Assembly: GCF_900106095.1 (NCBI RefSeq)
Contig: NZ_FNUD01000002.1
Span: forward strand, 2,377,501-2,441,500
Length of the DNA stretch: 64,000 nucleotides
Direction of reading: 5' to 3'
Source: Pseudomonas deceptionensis
GTDB lineage: Bacteria > Pseudomonadota > Gammaproteobacteria > Pseudomonadales > Pseudomonadaceae
Shown here: positions 1 through 9,260 of the stretch, in pieces
Numbering within the stretch: the stretch's first letter is position 1
How the letters are laid out: each line of letters opens with the position of its first letter
The notes under the pieces: model-generated
Seen by the model: only the letters and a program-made list of their open reading frames with translations
Database searches by the model: none
What the model was told of the DNA's origin: nothing
Program-made: the position numbers and the translations under genes

Positions 1-2
1 CG

Positions 3-1124
3 ACCTACGCTGCGATTATCGGGACCATTCAGGATCGTGGTTACGTGGCGCTGCATAACCGCCGCTTCTACTCCGAAAAAATGGGCGACATCGTTACCGA
101 GCGCTTGTCCGAGAGCTTCTCTGACCTGATGGACTACGGCTTTACGGCCGGTATGGAAGAGAACCTCGATGACGTGGCTCACGGTGAGCGCGACTGGAAG
201 AACGTGCTGGACGAGTTCTACGGCGACTTCAAGAAGAAGCTCGAAGTAGCGGCTGCGCCGGATGGCGGGATGCGGGCCAACCAGCCTGTGATGACCGATA
301 TTCCTTGTAAGGAATGCGGTCGTCCGATGCAGATTCGTACGGCTTCGACCGGTGTGTTCCTGGGTTGCTCCGGTTACAGCCTGCCGCCGAAAGAGCGTTG
401 CAAGGCCACGGTCAATCTGGTGCCGGGTGACGAAATCGCTGCGGACGACGAAGGCGAATCCGAATCCCTGGTGTTGCTGGGCAAGCACCGCTGCCCGATT
501 TGCAGCACGGCGATGGATGCTTACCTGCTGGATGAGAAGCACAAGCTGCACATCTGCGGTAACAACCCGGATTGTGTTGGCTACGAAATTGAAGAAGGCA
601 ACTACCGCATCAAGGGCTATGAAGGCCCAAGCCTTGAGTGCGACAAGTGCGGCAGCGAGATGCAGCTCAAAACCGGCCGTTTCGGCAAGTTCTTTGGCTG
701 CACCAATGCCGAATGCAAAAACACCCGTAAATTGCTGAAAAGCGGTGAAGCGGCGCCGCCGAAAATGGACCCGGTGAAAATGCCGGAGCTCAAGTGCGAA
801 AAGGTAAACGACACGTATATCCTGCGTGACGGTGCTTCGGGGTTGTTCCTGGCGGCGAGCCAGTTCCCGAAAAACCGTGAAACCCGTGCGCCGTTGGTGA
901 TCGAGATTGTTCCGCACAAGGACGAGATAGATCCCAAGTACCACTTCCTGTGTGACGCGCCGAAGAAAGACCCGGATGGCCGTCCGGCTGTGATTCGCTA
1001 CAGTCGCAAAACCAAAGAGCAGTACGTGCAGACTGAAGTCGAGGGCAAGCCAACGGGCTGGCGTGCGTTCTTCGACGGCAAGAGCTGGAAGGTTGAAGAC
1101 AAGCGTAAAGAAAAAGACGCTTGA
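3..1124 (+). CDS. topA: DNA topoisomerase I, C-terminal part (5' truncated by window edge)
   Basis: Type IA topoisomerase that relaxes negative supercoils. The reading frame is open from base 3, upstream of the first ATG at 45, so the start lies outside the window and 373 C-terminal residues remain. The opening residues [15 protein letters not shown] are the conserved end of the catalytic core. Three C4 zinc-ribbon modules follow, beginning near nt 306 (CKECG), 492 (CPICS) and 639 (CDKCG), then a Lys-rich C-terminal domain typical of Pseudomonas TopA. The active-site tyrosine is upstream and not visible. A strong terminator follows directly. Identification is secure from the zinc-finger series and the downstream order (DUF6586 gene, sulA, lexA, psrA, nagZ). 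Confidence 0.97.
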   Translation, partial: TYAAIIGTIQDRGYVALHNRRFYSEKMGDIVTERLSESFSDLMDYGFTAGMEENLDDVAHGERDWKNVLDEFYGDFKKKLEVAAAPDGGMRANQPVMTDIPCKECGRPMQIRTASTGVFLGCSGYSLPPKERCKATVNLVPGDEIAADDEGESESLVLLGKHRCPICSTAMDAYLLDEKHKLHICGNNPDCVGYEIEEGNYRIKGYEGPSLECDKCGSEMQLKTGRFGKFFGCTNAECKNTRKLLKSGEAAPPKMDPVKMPELKCEKVNDTYILRDGASGLFLAASQFPKNRETRAPLVIEIVPHKDEIDPKYHFLCDAPKKDPDGRPAVIRYSRKTKEQYVQTEVEGKPTGWRAFFDGKSWKVEDKRKEKDA

Positions 1125-1143
1125 TTTAAGCTGACCGCTTAAC

Positions 1144-1185
1144 AAAAACCGCGCAAGGGCTGCATGCCTTGCGCGGTTTTTTTGT
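1144..1185 (+). terminator. Intrinsic terminator of topA
   Basis: A perfect GC-rich stem, AAAACCGCGCAAGG pairing with CCTTGCGCGGTTTT around a loop GCTGCATG, is followed by a run of T. It sits 20 bp after the topA stop codon. Confidence 0.9.
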
Positions 1186-1199
1186 TTTCGTGGTTGTTG

Positions 1200-1346
1200 G
1201 TAGCCGCTGAGGAGCGCAGCGAGGCTGCGATCGGCTGCGCAGCAGTCGCCAAACCGTTCAGCGGGGACTTTCAGGTGCACTGTGATTTCCGATTTCGCGA
1301 GGATTTCATACTCGGACGCAGTCTCGCTGCGCTCCTCAGCGGCTAC
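1200..1346. repeat. GTAGCCGCTG palindromic repeat, long class (copy 1)
   Basis: The 24-bp left end (GTAGCCGCTGAGGAGCGCAG then CGAG) is the exact reverse complement of the right end (CTCG then CTGCGCTCCTCAGCGGCTAC), with about 100 bp of less symmetric DNA between. It lies between the topA terminator and the DUF6586 gene and fills most of the 298-bp gap. Related copies: 6366, 14523, 16733, 23058, 45440, 48058, 52791 and 61466. Confidence 0.88.
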
Positions 1347-1422
1347 AAAGGGATTGCAGGAGAGCGGCCTGATCCCTGAGACTGCACAAATTGCCATCAC
1401 TCATTTGCTGTGGAGCGCCCGC

Positions 1423-1944
1423 ATGGCTCACGAACTCTATACCCGCACTAATCAGAAAATCTATTTCGCGGGCCTGGCCCTTGAGGCCATGAACAAGGCG
1501 AGCGAGGGTCGGGCCATGAATGCTCAGGCGCTGGTTCAGGCCGAACGTGAATCGGCGGTGTTTCATCTTTATGGCGCGTTGCTTGGGTTGTGCCATGAGA
1601 TAGCCGGCTTTTATCGCCTGCCCCAGGCCAATGCACCTCGGGTCGAGTTGCTGCTTACCCGGCAAGTGCTGGAGGAGAAGGCAATCCCTGAACTGGCAGA
1701 GCTGGTTGAGCTGGCGCAGGCACCGCAGACCTGGCTGGCACAGTTGGTCGCGACCCATGCCGGGCTGTATCAACCGCTACAGGCGCCAAAGAAGGTCAAG
1801 GCGGATGTGTTCCAGCCATTGATCGTTGCGATCAACCTCGAAGACGAGGAGCCCCTGGAGTTGAGCCGCGAAACACTGGAAGAGTGGCGTCAGAACCTCA
1901 AAGGCCTGGCCATTCGGTTCCGTGATGGACTCAATGAGTGCTAA
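1423..1944 (+). CDS. DUF6586-type conserved protein
   Basis: A 173-residue, mostly helical, Leu/Ala/Glu-rich cytoplasmic protein with no signal peptide or membrane segment. It matches in position and appearance the small conserved gene between topA and sulA in Pseudomonas (PA3010 region, DUF6586), whose function is unknown. The start is the ATG at 1423 (MAHELYTRTN). An upstream ATG in the same frame at 1282 would read through the right end of the palindromic repeat and is unlikely. A weak GGAG lies at 1412. No catalytic motif is apparent. Confidence 0.8.
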   Translation: MAHELYTRTNQKIYFAGLALEAMNKASEGRAMNAQALVQAERESAVFHLYGALLGLCHEIAGFYRLPQANAPRVELLLTRQVLEEKAIPELAELVELAQAPQTWLAQLVATHAGLYQPLQAPKKVKADVFQPLIVAINLEDEEPLELSRETLEEWRQNLKGLAIRFRDGLNEC

Positions 1945-2063
1945 GGGTCTAAACCGAAACGGTACAGTCATTCATCAGTCTGTCAGCGAAAGCGCTACAG
2001 ATCCCGGGAATTTTCCACGGGATGGCTGATATACTCCCGCGCTTTCGTGGAGAACAAATTTAT

Positions 2064-2297
2064 ATGCCAACGTCCTTTCTAGAAATTGTCGAGTTGCCAG
2101 ACGGCCGCATCGAGTTGCGCCGTGCTGAGGACGAAGGGTCTTTGGTGACGCTGAACTTTTCTGAAGATGCCAAGGCGTTTCTTCAGGGTCAGCACGTAGA
2201 GGTGGCAAAAGCCATGCTCAGCGTTGGTGTGCAGATGGCGGGTCGACTGGCCGAAGGCGAGCTCGAAAAAGACGATGGGCCGCACGTTCTTCATTAA
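2064..2297 (+). CDS. Small conserved hypothetical protein (PA3009-like)
   Basis: 77 residues, MPTSFLEIVELPDGRIELRR onward, mixed alpha/beta and acidic, without membrane segments. The ATG at 2064 is preceded by GGAG at 2051, about 9 nt away, better than the ATG at 2022. A TATACT at 2030-2035 could be its -10 box, so it may have its own promoter rather than depend on the upstream gene. Its conserved place before the convergent sulA-lexA pair is shared among pseudomonads. Function unknown. Confidence 0.75.
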   Translation: MPTSFLEIVELPDGRIELRRAEDEGSLVTLNFSEDAKAFLQGQHVEVAKAMLSVGVQMAGRLAEGELEKDDGPHVLH

Positions 2298-2366
2298 GCG
2301 GCCCTGACACGCGAGCCACAGCCAGGCTAGTGCGTTCTGCACTGGCCCTGTGGCGGCATCAGTTGT

Positions 2367-2840
2367 TTAGCCCAAACGAATATTCAAGCTTTGACCGTGC
2401 CCGGTGCGTGCTGCGCTGATCAACTGTTGGCGCGCAGCGCTGTTCAGCGGGTTGATCCAGCTCACCACAGTGTGGCTGCGCCCCAGACGCAACGCTTCGC
2501 AGGTGAGTTGCAAGGCGCTTTTATTGCCGTTGGGCTGTAGCAGCAGAATACGCTCGCGGTTCAGGCCGGCGTCGCGTAACCAGCTTTGGGTCAAGCTCGC
2601 AGGCGGTGCGATCAGTGTGAGCCAGCGGGCATTTTGTTGCTCGCTCAGTTCGCGCAGCATCGGGGCAAGCAGGTTAAGGCAGTTTCCGGCAGCACCGCGC
2701 AGCGACAGTTCACTGAAGACTTCAGGGTCGGCGCTCCAGGGTGATTCGAGCACGTCTTTGATCGCCGGGGTCATGGGTTGCGCCATGAACGCTTCGAACA
2801 GGGTGAGTTGTGCTGGCAGCGGTGTGTGTGGGAACTGCAT
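2367..2840 (-). CDS. sulA: SOS cell division inhibitor SulA
   Basis: A 157-residue SulA-family protein. In other bacteria SulA binds FtsZ and blocks polymerisation during DNA damage. Start chosen at 2840 (MQFPHTPLPAQ) because AAAGGAGG lies 4 nt upstream; the longer in-frame start at 2870 lies within the end of lexA. It follows lexA by 10 bp on the same strand, so the two probably form one operon controlled by the LexA boxes upstream of lexA. I see no separate LexA box directly before sulA. Confidence 0.9.
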   Translation of the reverse strand: MQFPHTPLPAQLTLFEAFMAQPMTPAIKDVLESPWSADPEVFSELSLRGAAGNCLNLLAPMLRELSEQQNARWLTLIAPPASLTQSWLRDAGLNRERILLLQPNGNKSALQLTCEALRLGRSHTVVSWINPLNSAARQQLISAARTGHGQSLNIRLG

Positions 2841-2850
2841 GACGCCTCCT

Positions 2851-3459
2851 TTAACGGCGAATAACGCCAACGCTCAAGCCTTCAATGACCAGTTCCTGAT
2901 CCTTGAGATTGACTTCAATCGGGGCGAAGTCAGGGTTCTCGGCGATTAGCCAGACCTTGTTGCCTTCACGCTTGAAGCGTTTTACCGTCACTTCGTCGTC
3001 GATACGGGCCACCACGATCTGGCCGTTTCGGGCTTCGCGACAGGTATGAACAGCAAGCAGGTCGCCATCGAAGATGCCGACGTCTTTCATGCTCATGCCC
3101 TGTACCCGCAGCAGGTAATCGGCTCGCGGATGGAAGAAGGTCGGGTTGATGTTGCACGACTCTTCGACATGCTCCTGCGCCAGGATCGGGGCACCTGCAG
3201 CGACGCGGCCGATGATGGGAAGCGTGGACTCGTCGGACTTGGCCTCGAAGCCGGGGATGCGAATGCCGCGCGACGCCCCTGGGGTCATCTCGATGGCACC
3301 CTTGCGGGCAAGGGCCTTGAGGTGTTCTTCGGCTGCGTTGGGGGACTTGAAGCCCAGCTCCTGTGCGATCTCGGCACGGGTGGGCGGGTATCCGTTGTCT
3401 TCCAGGCATCGCTTGATGAAGGCCAGGATCTCTGCTTGGCGTGGCGTCAGTTTTAGCAT
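2851..3459 (-). CDS. lexA: LexA SOS repressor
   Basis: 202 residues, the usual LexA length. The N-terminal winged helix (about 1-65, [15 protein letters not shown]) binds operators; the C-terminal S24-type domain carries the self-cleavage site Ala88-Gly89 (VAAGAP), the nucleophile Ser123 (QGMSMKD) and the general base Lys160 (VTVKRF). RecA-stimulated autocleavage lifts repression of the SOS regulon. Two perfect CTG-N10-CAG boxes stand 10 and 29 bp upstream, showing autoregulation. It is first in an operon with sulA. Confidence 0.98.
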   Translation of the reverse strand: MLKLTPRQAEILAFIKRCLEDNGYPPTRAEIAQELGFKSPNAAEEHLKALARKGAIEMTPGASRGIRIPGFEAKSDESTLPIIGRVAAGAPILAQEHVEESCNINPTFFHPRADYLLRVQGMSMKDVGIFDGDLLAVHTCREARNGQIVVARIDDEVTVKRFKREGNKVWLIAENPDFAPIEVNLKDQELVIEGLSVGVIRR

Positions 3460-3469
3460 GTTGATCGCT

Positions 3470-3485
3470 CTGTCTTTTTATACAG
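3470..3485 (-). promoter_or_regulatory. LexA (SOS) box, start-proximal
   Basis: On the minus strand CTGTATAAAAAGACAG fits CTG-N10-CAG exactly. It lies 10 bp before the lexA start codon. Confidence 0.9.
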
Positions 3486-3488
3486 TGA

Positions 3489-3504
3489 CTGGGATTATAT
3501 ACAG
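3489..3504 (-). promoter_or_regulatory. LexA (SOS) box, distal
   Basis: On the minus strand CTGTATATAATCCCAG fits CTG-N10-CAG exactly, with the TATATA core typical of strong sites. It is 3 bp from the proximal box, so two LexA dimers could bind side by side over the promoter. Confidence 0.92.
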
Positions 3505-3652
3505 TGAAGGCTTATTGGCAATCACCCATTTCCGGCAGTCCGCTGGACGGTCGTCAATAAGCTGCGCGGCCCGTACTTTATCAGGTGGGGTGTTGCCGGC
3601 CGGGGCTGTGGTTAAATGCGAAACCACACGGTCGTAAAACGAATACGTCATC

Positions 3653-3696
3653 TTGACTTTTTACAATCTGAAACGTATGTTTCAAACAGGTGTTTA
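3653..3696 (+). promoter_or_regulatory. psrA promoter with overlapping palindromic operator
   Basis: TTGACT (3653-3658), a 17-bp spacer and TATGTT (3676-3681) form a sigma-70-like promoter. The palindrome GAAACGTATGTTTC (3670-3683) covers the -10 box and is followed by CAAACAGGTGTTTA (3683-3696). Both resemble the PsrA operator form (C/G)AAAC-N2-4-GTTT(G/C), consistent with the autorepression known for PsrA. Confidence 0.75.
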
Positions 3697-3719
3697 AATG
3701 CTTGTCAGGCGGAGTAGTC

Positions 3720-4427
3720 ATGGCCCAGTCGGAAACCGTTGAACGTATCCTTGATGCTGCTGAGCAGCTGTTCGCGGAAAAAGGGTTTGCCGAAACCTCA
3801 TTACGGCTGATTACCAGTAAAGCCGGGGTTAACCTGGCGGCGGTCAATTACCATTTCGGTTCTAAGAAAGCGCTGATTCAGGCGGTTTTTTCACGTTTTC
3901 TGGGGCCTTTTTGCGCCAACCTTGATCGTGAGCTGGAGCGCCGCCAGGCCAGGCCGGAGAACCGTCCGAGCCTGGAAGAGCTACTGGAAATGCTGGTCGA
4001 GCAGGCGCTGGTGATTCAGCCCCGAAGCGGGAATGACCTGTCGATTTTCATGCGCTTGCTGGGCCTGGCTTTCAGTCAGAGCCAGGGGCACTTGCGCCGT
4101 TACCTCGAAGACATGTACGGCAAAGTGTTCCGTCGCTATATGTTGCTGGTCAACGAAGCGGCCCCGCAGATCCCGCCTATAGAGCTGTTCTGGCGCGTGC
4201 ACTTCATGCTTGGCGCGGCGGCCTTCAGCATGTCGGGGATCAAGGCGTTGCGTGCCATTGCCGAGACCGATTTTGGCGTCAACACCTCCATCGAGCAGGT
4301 GATGCGTCTGATGGTGCCGTTCCTTGCAGCCGGCATGCGCGCTGAAAGTGGCGTCAGTGATCCGGCAATGGCCAGTGCCCAGCTTCGCCCCCGCACCAAA
4401 ACCGCACCGGCTGCCGCCAAGGTTTGA
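3720..4427 (+). CDS. psrA: TetR-family regulator PsrA
   Basis: 235 residues. An N-terminal TetR helix-turn-helix (about 6-55, ITSKAGVNLAAVNYHFGSK) is followed by an all-helical ligand domain. In P. aeruginosa and P. putida PsrA senses long-chain fatty acids, activates rpoS and represses beta-oxidation genes. The start is the ATG at 3720 with GGAG at 3711; the upstream ATG at 3690 falls inside the operator and is rejected. Position between lexA and nagZ is the same as in P. aeruginosa. The Ala/Pro/Lys-rich tail is likely disordered. Confidence 0.93.
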   Translation: MAQSETVERILDAAEQLFAEKGFAETSLRLITSKAGVNLAAVNYHFGSKKALIQAVFSRFLGPFCANLDRELERRQARPENRPSLEELLEMLVEQALVIQPRSGNDLSIFMRLLGLAFSQSQGHLRRYLEDMYGKVFRRYMLLVNEAAPQIPPIELFWRVHFMLGAAAFSMSGIKALRAIAETDFGVNTSIEQVMRLMVPFLAAGMRAESGVSDPAMASAQLRPRTKTAPAAAKV

Positions 4428-4440
4428 CCTGCTGCAGGTG

Positions 4441-4479
4441 GGCGTGGCAGCTCAGTTCCGCTAAGCTAGCTGCCATGCC
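4441..4479. terminator. Hairpin after psrA
   Basis: GGCGTGGCAGCT pairs with AGCTGCCATGCC (12 bp with one G-U) around a 15-nt loop, 13 bp after the psrA stop. There is no T run, so its role as terminator or mRNA 3'-end protector is uncertain. Bases 4480-4596 before nagZ hold no other feature I can name. Confidence 0.5.
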
Positions 4480-4596
4480 TAGCCCTGACTTGTTCCCGTC
4501 TGTCGATACGCCGCTGCCTCTCTCGTGCGCGGCGTGCATCGCTGTGCTCGCGCATTCTTTCCGGGTAACAAGCGCTTTTTCTCTTAAGGATTTCCC

Positions 4597-5607
4597 ATGA
4601 ACTGTGCCTTGCAAGGCTCCTTGATGGTGGACGTCGCCGGTACTTGGCTGACGGCTGAAGATCGGCAATTGCTGCGCCAGCCTGAAGTGGGCGGATTGAT
4701 CATTTTTGCGCGCAATATCGAGCACCCGCGCCAGGTGCGTGAGTTGAGTGCGTCGATTCGTGCATTGCGTCCGGACTTGCTGCTGGCGGTCGATCAGGAA
4801 GGCGGCAGGGTGCAGCGCCTGCGTCAGGGCTTTGTACGCCTGCCCGCCATGCGCGCCATTGCCGATAACCCGAATGCCGAGTACCTGGCCGAGCAATGTG
4901 GCTGGATCATGGCCACGGAAGTTTTGGCTGTGGGGCTGGACTTGAGCTTTGCCCCGGTACTGGATCTGGATTACCAGCGCAGTGCCGTGGTGGGCAGCCG
5001 TTCGTTCGAGGGTGACCCCGAGCGTGCCGCCACACTGGCCGGTGCCTTTATTCGCGGGATGAATGATGCAGGCATGGCTGCTACCGGTAAGCATTTTCCG
5101 GGGCACGGGTGGGCTGAAGCTGATTCTCACGTTGCCATCCCGACTGATGAGCGCAGCCTTGAGCAGATACGTGCCCATGACCTGGTGCCATTTGCCCGTC
5201 TGAGCAAACAGCTGGCTGCCGTGATGCCCGCTCACGTGATTTACCCGCAAGTTGACAGCCAGCCCGCGGGTTTTTCCCGTCGCTGGTTGCAGGATATCTT
5301 GCGCGGCGAACTGCAATTTGACGGTGTGATTTTCAGTGATGACCTGTCCATGGCCGGTGCGCATGTGGTGGGTGATGCCGCGAGTCGGATTGAAGCGGCC
5401 CTGTCGGCCGGTTGCGACATGGGGTTGGTGTGCAACGACCGTGCGGCGGCAGAACTGGCACTCAGTGCCGCGCAGCGCTTGAAAGTCACGCCTTCGCCGC
5501 GGATCGCCCGCATGCGCGGTCAGGCCTGGGCCAGCACCGACTATCGCCAGAGCCCGCGCTGGCTGGTGGCAATGGGTGCACTCAAAGACGCTCAACTAAT
5601 TGATTAA
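4597..5607 (+). CDS. nagZ: Beta-N-acetylglucosaminidase NagZ
   Basis: 336-residue cytoplasmic family GH3 enzyme that removes GlcNAc from anhydromuropeptides in peptidoglycan recycling; in many Gram-negatives its products govern AmpC induction. Seen: VDQEGGRVQRL near residue 65, the GH3 signature TGKHFPGHG near 165 with the catalytic-loop His, and DDLSMAG carrying the conserved nucleophile Asp. The ATG at 4597 follows AAGGA by 8 nt. mtnP begins 12 bp downstream, suggesting cotranscription. A class C beta-lactamase at 41518 gives this pathway a possible target, although ampR is not beside it. Confidence 0.96.
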   Translation: MNCALQGSLMVDVAGTWLTAEDRQLLRQPEVGGLIIFARNIEHPRQVRELSASIRALRPDLLLAVDQEGGRVQRLRQGFVRLPAMRAIADNPNAEYLAEQCGWIMATEVLAVGLDLSFAPVLDLDYQRSAVVGSRSFEGDPERAATLAGAFIRGMNDAGMAATGKHFPGHGWAEADSHVAIPTDERSLEQIRAHDLVPFARLSKQLAAVMPAHVIYPQVDSQPAGFSRRWLQDILRGELQFDGVIFSDDLSMAGAHVVGDAASRIEAALSAGCDMGLVCNDRAAAELALSAAQRLKVTPSPRIARMRGQAWASTDYRQSPRWLVAMGALKDAQLID

Positions 5608-6357
<750 letters not shown>

Positions 6358-6365
6358 TTAAGTCC

Positions 6366-6511
6366 GTAGCAGCTGCCGAAGAAACGAGGCTGCGTTCGGC
6401 GGCGAAGTCGTCGTAAATCCTGCATGGGCGGCTTATCTGAAACACCGCGTTATCTGACTTCACGATGGCTGCGCCGCCGAACGCAGCCTCGCGGAGCTCG
6501 GCAGCTGCTAC
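6366..6511. repeat. GTAGCAGCTG palindromic repeat, long class (copy 2)
   Basis: The left end GTAGCAGCTGCCGA with CGAGGCTGCGTTCGGCGGCG and the right end CGCCGCCGAACGCAGCCTCG with TCGGCAGCTGCTAC are near-perfect reverse complements over 146 bp. It lies between the convergent mtnP and helicase genes. Confidence 0.85.
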
Positions 6512-6539
6512 AGAATCAAGCCGCAGGCTGCGTCAGTTT

Positions 6540-9242
6540 TCAGCGCTTTTCGGTTTTTGGCGGCAGCGGCGCAAACAGGGCGTCGATGTCGTCGTCCTTC
6601 AGTTTCCAGTCTCCGGCACTTCGGCCATCCAGAATTCCTGCCGCCAAATCCGATTTTTCCTGTTGCAAGTGCTGGATTTTCTCTTCCACGGTGCCGCGGG
6701 CAATCATCTTGTACACAAACACCGGTTTTTCCTGGCCGATGCGGTAGGCGCGGTCGGTGGCCTGGTTTTCAGCTGCCGGGTTCCACCACGGATCGTAGTG
6801 AATCACGGTGTCGGCTTCGGTCAGGTTCAAGCCCACGCCGCCCGCCTTGAGGCTGATCAGGAAGATTTGCAGCGTACCGCTCTGGAAGTCCTTGACCGGC
6901 GTACGGCGGTCGCGGGTTTGCCCGGTCAGGATCGCGTAGCGCACTTTGCGTTTTTTCAGTTCGATTTCGATTAATCCGAGCATCGAGGTGAATTGCGAAA
7001 ACAGCAGGATGCGTCGACCTTCGGCAAAGAGCTCATCGAGCATCAGCATCAAGCTGTCGAGCTTGCCCGAGGAGCTGCCTTTTTTGGGCGGGGTGTCGCT
7101 GACCAGCCTCAGGTCGCAACACACCTGGCGCAATTTCAGCAGGGCTTCCAGGATGATGATCTGGCTGCGGCCGACGCCTTTGCGGGTGATTTCGTCGCGT
7201 ACTTTCTTGTCCATCGCCAGGCGCATGGTTTCGTATACGTCGCGCTGCGCCTCGTTGAGGTCGACCCAATGGATGATCTCGGTCTTGGGTGGCAGTTCGG
7301 TAGCGACTTGTTCTTTGGTGCGGCGCAGTAAAAACGGTTTGATCCGTGCGTTGAGGTGCTGCAGGCGTTCGTCGTTGCCCTGGCGTTCGATGGGTACCCG
7401 GTAGTCGCGGTTGAAAGCTTTGACGTCGCCCAGCCAGCCCGGAAGCAGGAAGTGGAACAATGACCATAGTTCGCCCAGGTGATTTTCCAGCGGGGTGCCG
7501 CTCAGGCACAGGCGTTGGCGCGCAACCAGCTCGCAGGCCGCCTGGGTGGCCTTGCTGTTGGGGTTTTTGATGTACTGCGCTTCGTCCAGCACCAGCATGT
7601 GCAGGGGGATTTTGGACAGGTGATCGATGTCCTTGGGCAGTAGGGCGTAGGTGGTCAGGACCACGTCATAGTCGTTGATATGTTCAAAGTGTTTTTTACG
7701 GGTGGCGCCATACAGGGCCAGCACTTTGAGCTGCGGAGTAAAGTGCGCCGCCTCGTCGAGCCAGTTGGGGATCAGGCTGGTGGGCATGACCACCATGGCC
7801 GGGCGATCAAGGCGCCCGGCATTTTTTTCGCACAGGATATGCGCCAGGGTTTGCAGGGTTTTACCCAGGCCCATGTCGTCGGCAAGAATCCCGCCGACTT
7901 CAAGCTGGCGCAGGGACTGCATCCAGCTCAGCCCTTCGAGCTGGTAGGGCCGCAGGTTGGCATTGAGCCCTTCGGGGGGCTGGATGCTGAAGTCTTTGAT
8001 GTCACGCAGGCGCTGGGCAAAGCCGCGGATCTGCTCGCCACCCTCCCAGCGCAAGGGCAGGGCGTCCAGTGCGTTAAGGCGCGGTGCGTCGGCGCTTTTG
8101 ATCCGCAGTGCAGTGGCGTCGGGCTCGCCCAGGTAAAACTCGTCCAGGGTTGCGAGCACCGGTTTCAGTCGGCCGTAAGGCAGGGCCACTTGTAGTGGGC
8201 CCTGACCGCTGTTGGCCGTGGCCGGGATGTTCACCAGGATCAGTTCGTCATCGCGCCGGCGGGCGAGTTTTTCCGGGTTGAGCATGTCGCTGTGGGAGCG
8301 CATCAGGTTCAGCAGTATGGGCAGCAGGCTCAAGTGCTGGCCGTTGACGATAATCCCCAGCTCCAGATCGAACCAGTCGCGTTCAGGGGCTTCATCGACA
8401 GTGGCGTACCAGTCTTCAACCGGGGTCAGGTCAAAGCCGAAACCTTCATCGATCTGCAGCTCCCAACCCTGCTCACGCAGGCCGGACATCTGGTTGAGCG
8501 TGAAATTGAGCCAGGCACTGTCGTTGACCAGTTCAAACAGCTCGCCGGCACTTTCGGGCAAAGCCTTGCTCTGGCGGGTGGCAATCTTGAACCCCAGGCT
8601 GCGCAGTTGTTCGCGGTAGAGGTTTTCAACGTCCGGCTGGCGTTTGATCCGCAGGGTCTGGTGCTCTTGGCGCAGCAGGATATCGGCGTTCTTTTGCCCG
8701 CTGACGTACTGGTCCAGGTAGTTGAATGACAAGGCGGCGCGGTGCTGGATATAGCGTTGCATCTTGCCGTTGCGCGGTTCGAAGGCGCTGAACTCGGCAC
8801 TGGCCAGCCACAGACGCGGCACCGGTCGTACATCTTCGACCAGTTGCTCGGGCAGGTTGGCGGGGCGACGTGAGTCGAGCACGGCCTGGAGTTTTTCCAG
8901 AAGCTCGGCGTCCTGGGCAGCGGCAGGGTAGTTCAAGGTATCTTCAATCTTCAGTAAGACGGCAGCGGTGTGTTTGCAGTGGGTGCGCACCGGGCAGGTA
9001 CAGGTCGCGTCCACCAAAAGCAGGGTGCCTTTGGCGGACTCGCGCAGGTGAATGGTCTGGCGATAGGTGTTCTCGCCTGAGCCCTGGCAACTGGCGGTGA
9101 TCATGCTATCGCCGATCTGGACCAGCCTGACGCGGTTCTCCTTGGCGTAGCGGCGGCCACGCTCAAGGCTTTGTTCTTTGAATCGACTGACCCACGTCGG
9201 CGCAAGGGGCTTGGTCAGTCGTGGGGTCAGGCTCACAGGCAT
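6540..9242 (-). CDS. SWIM zinc-finger / SNF2-family helicase
   Basis: A 900-residue predicted DNA-dependent ATPase. The N terminus carries a SWIM zinc motif (C81, C83, C89, H91). After a long middle region comes an SNF2 motor: Walker A DDMGLGKT near 455, the DEAQ box (LDEAQYIKN) and motif VI QATDRAYRIGQ near the C terminus. Such proteins (RapA/HepA relatives) translocate on duplex DNA; the substrate here is unknown. The ATG at 9242 is 18 bp after the mfd stop on the same strand, so the two genes are probably cotranscribed, which would fit a role in handling stalled RNA polymerase or repair. That link is inference. Confidence 0.9.
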   Translation of the reverse strand: MPVSLTPRLTKPLAPTWVSRFKEQSLERGRRYAKENRVRLVQIGDSMITASCQGSGENTYRQTIHLRESAKGTLLLVDATCTCPVRTHCKHTAAVLLKIEDTLNYPAAAQDAELLEKLQAVLDSRRPANLPEQLVEDVRPVPRLWLASAEFSAFEPRNGKMQRYIQHRAALSFNYLDQYVSGQKNADILLRQEHQTLRIKRQPDVENLYREQLRSLGFKIATRQSKALPESAGELFELVNDSAWLNFTLNQMSGLREQGWELQIDEGFGFDLTPVEDWYATVDEAPERDWFDLELGIIVNGQHLSLLPILLNLMRSHSDMLNPEKLARRRDDELILVNIPATANSGQGPLQVALPYGRLKPVLATLDEFYLGEPDATALRIKSADAPRLNALDALPLRWEGGEQIRGFAQRLRDIKDFSIQPPEGLNANLRPYQLEGLSWMQSLRQLEVGGILADDMGLGKTLQTLAHILCEKNAGRLDRPAMVVMPTSLIPNWLDEAAHFTPQLKVLALYGATRKKHFEHINDYDVVLTTYALLPKDIDHLSKIPLHMLVLDEAQYIKNPNSKATQAACELVARQRLCLSGTPLENHLGELWSLFHFLLPGWLGDVKAFNRDYRVPIERQGNDERLQHLNARIKPFLLRRTKEQVATELPPKTEIIHWVDLNEAQRDVYETMRLAMDKKVRDEITRKGVGRSQIIILEALLKLRQVCCDLRLVSDTPPKKGSSSGKLDSLMLMLDELFAEGRRILLFSQFTSMLGLIEIELKKRKVRYAILTGQTRDRRTPVKDFQSGTLQIFLISLKAGGVGLNLTEADTVIHYDPWWNPAAENQATDRAYRIGQEKPVFVYKMIARGTVEEKIQHLQQEKSDLAAGILDGRSAGDWKLKDDDIDALFAPLPPKTEKR

Positions 9243-9260
9243 GGGGATTTCATTTCATGG

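Noticed and set aside
4354-5595. 413-codon open frame opposite nagZ
   Set aside because: Composition is His/Gln/Thr-rich shadow coding, with no motif; nagZ on the other strand has all family signatures.
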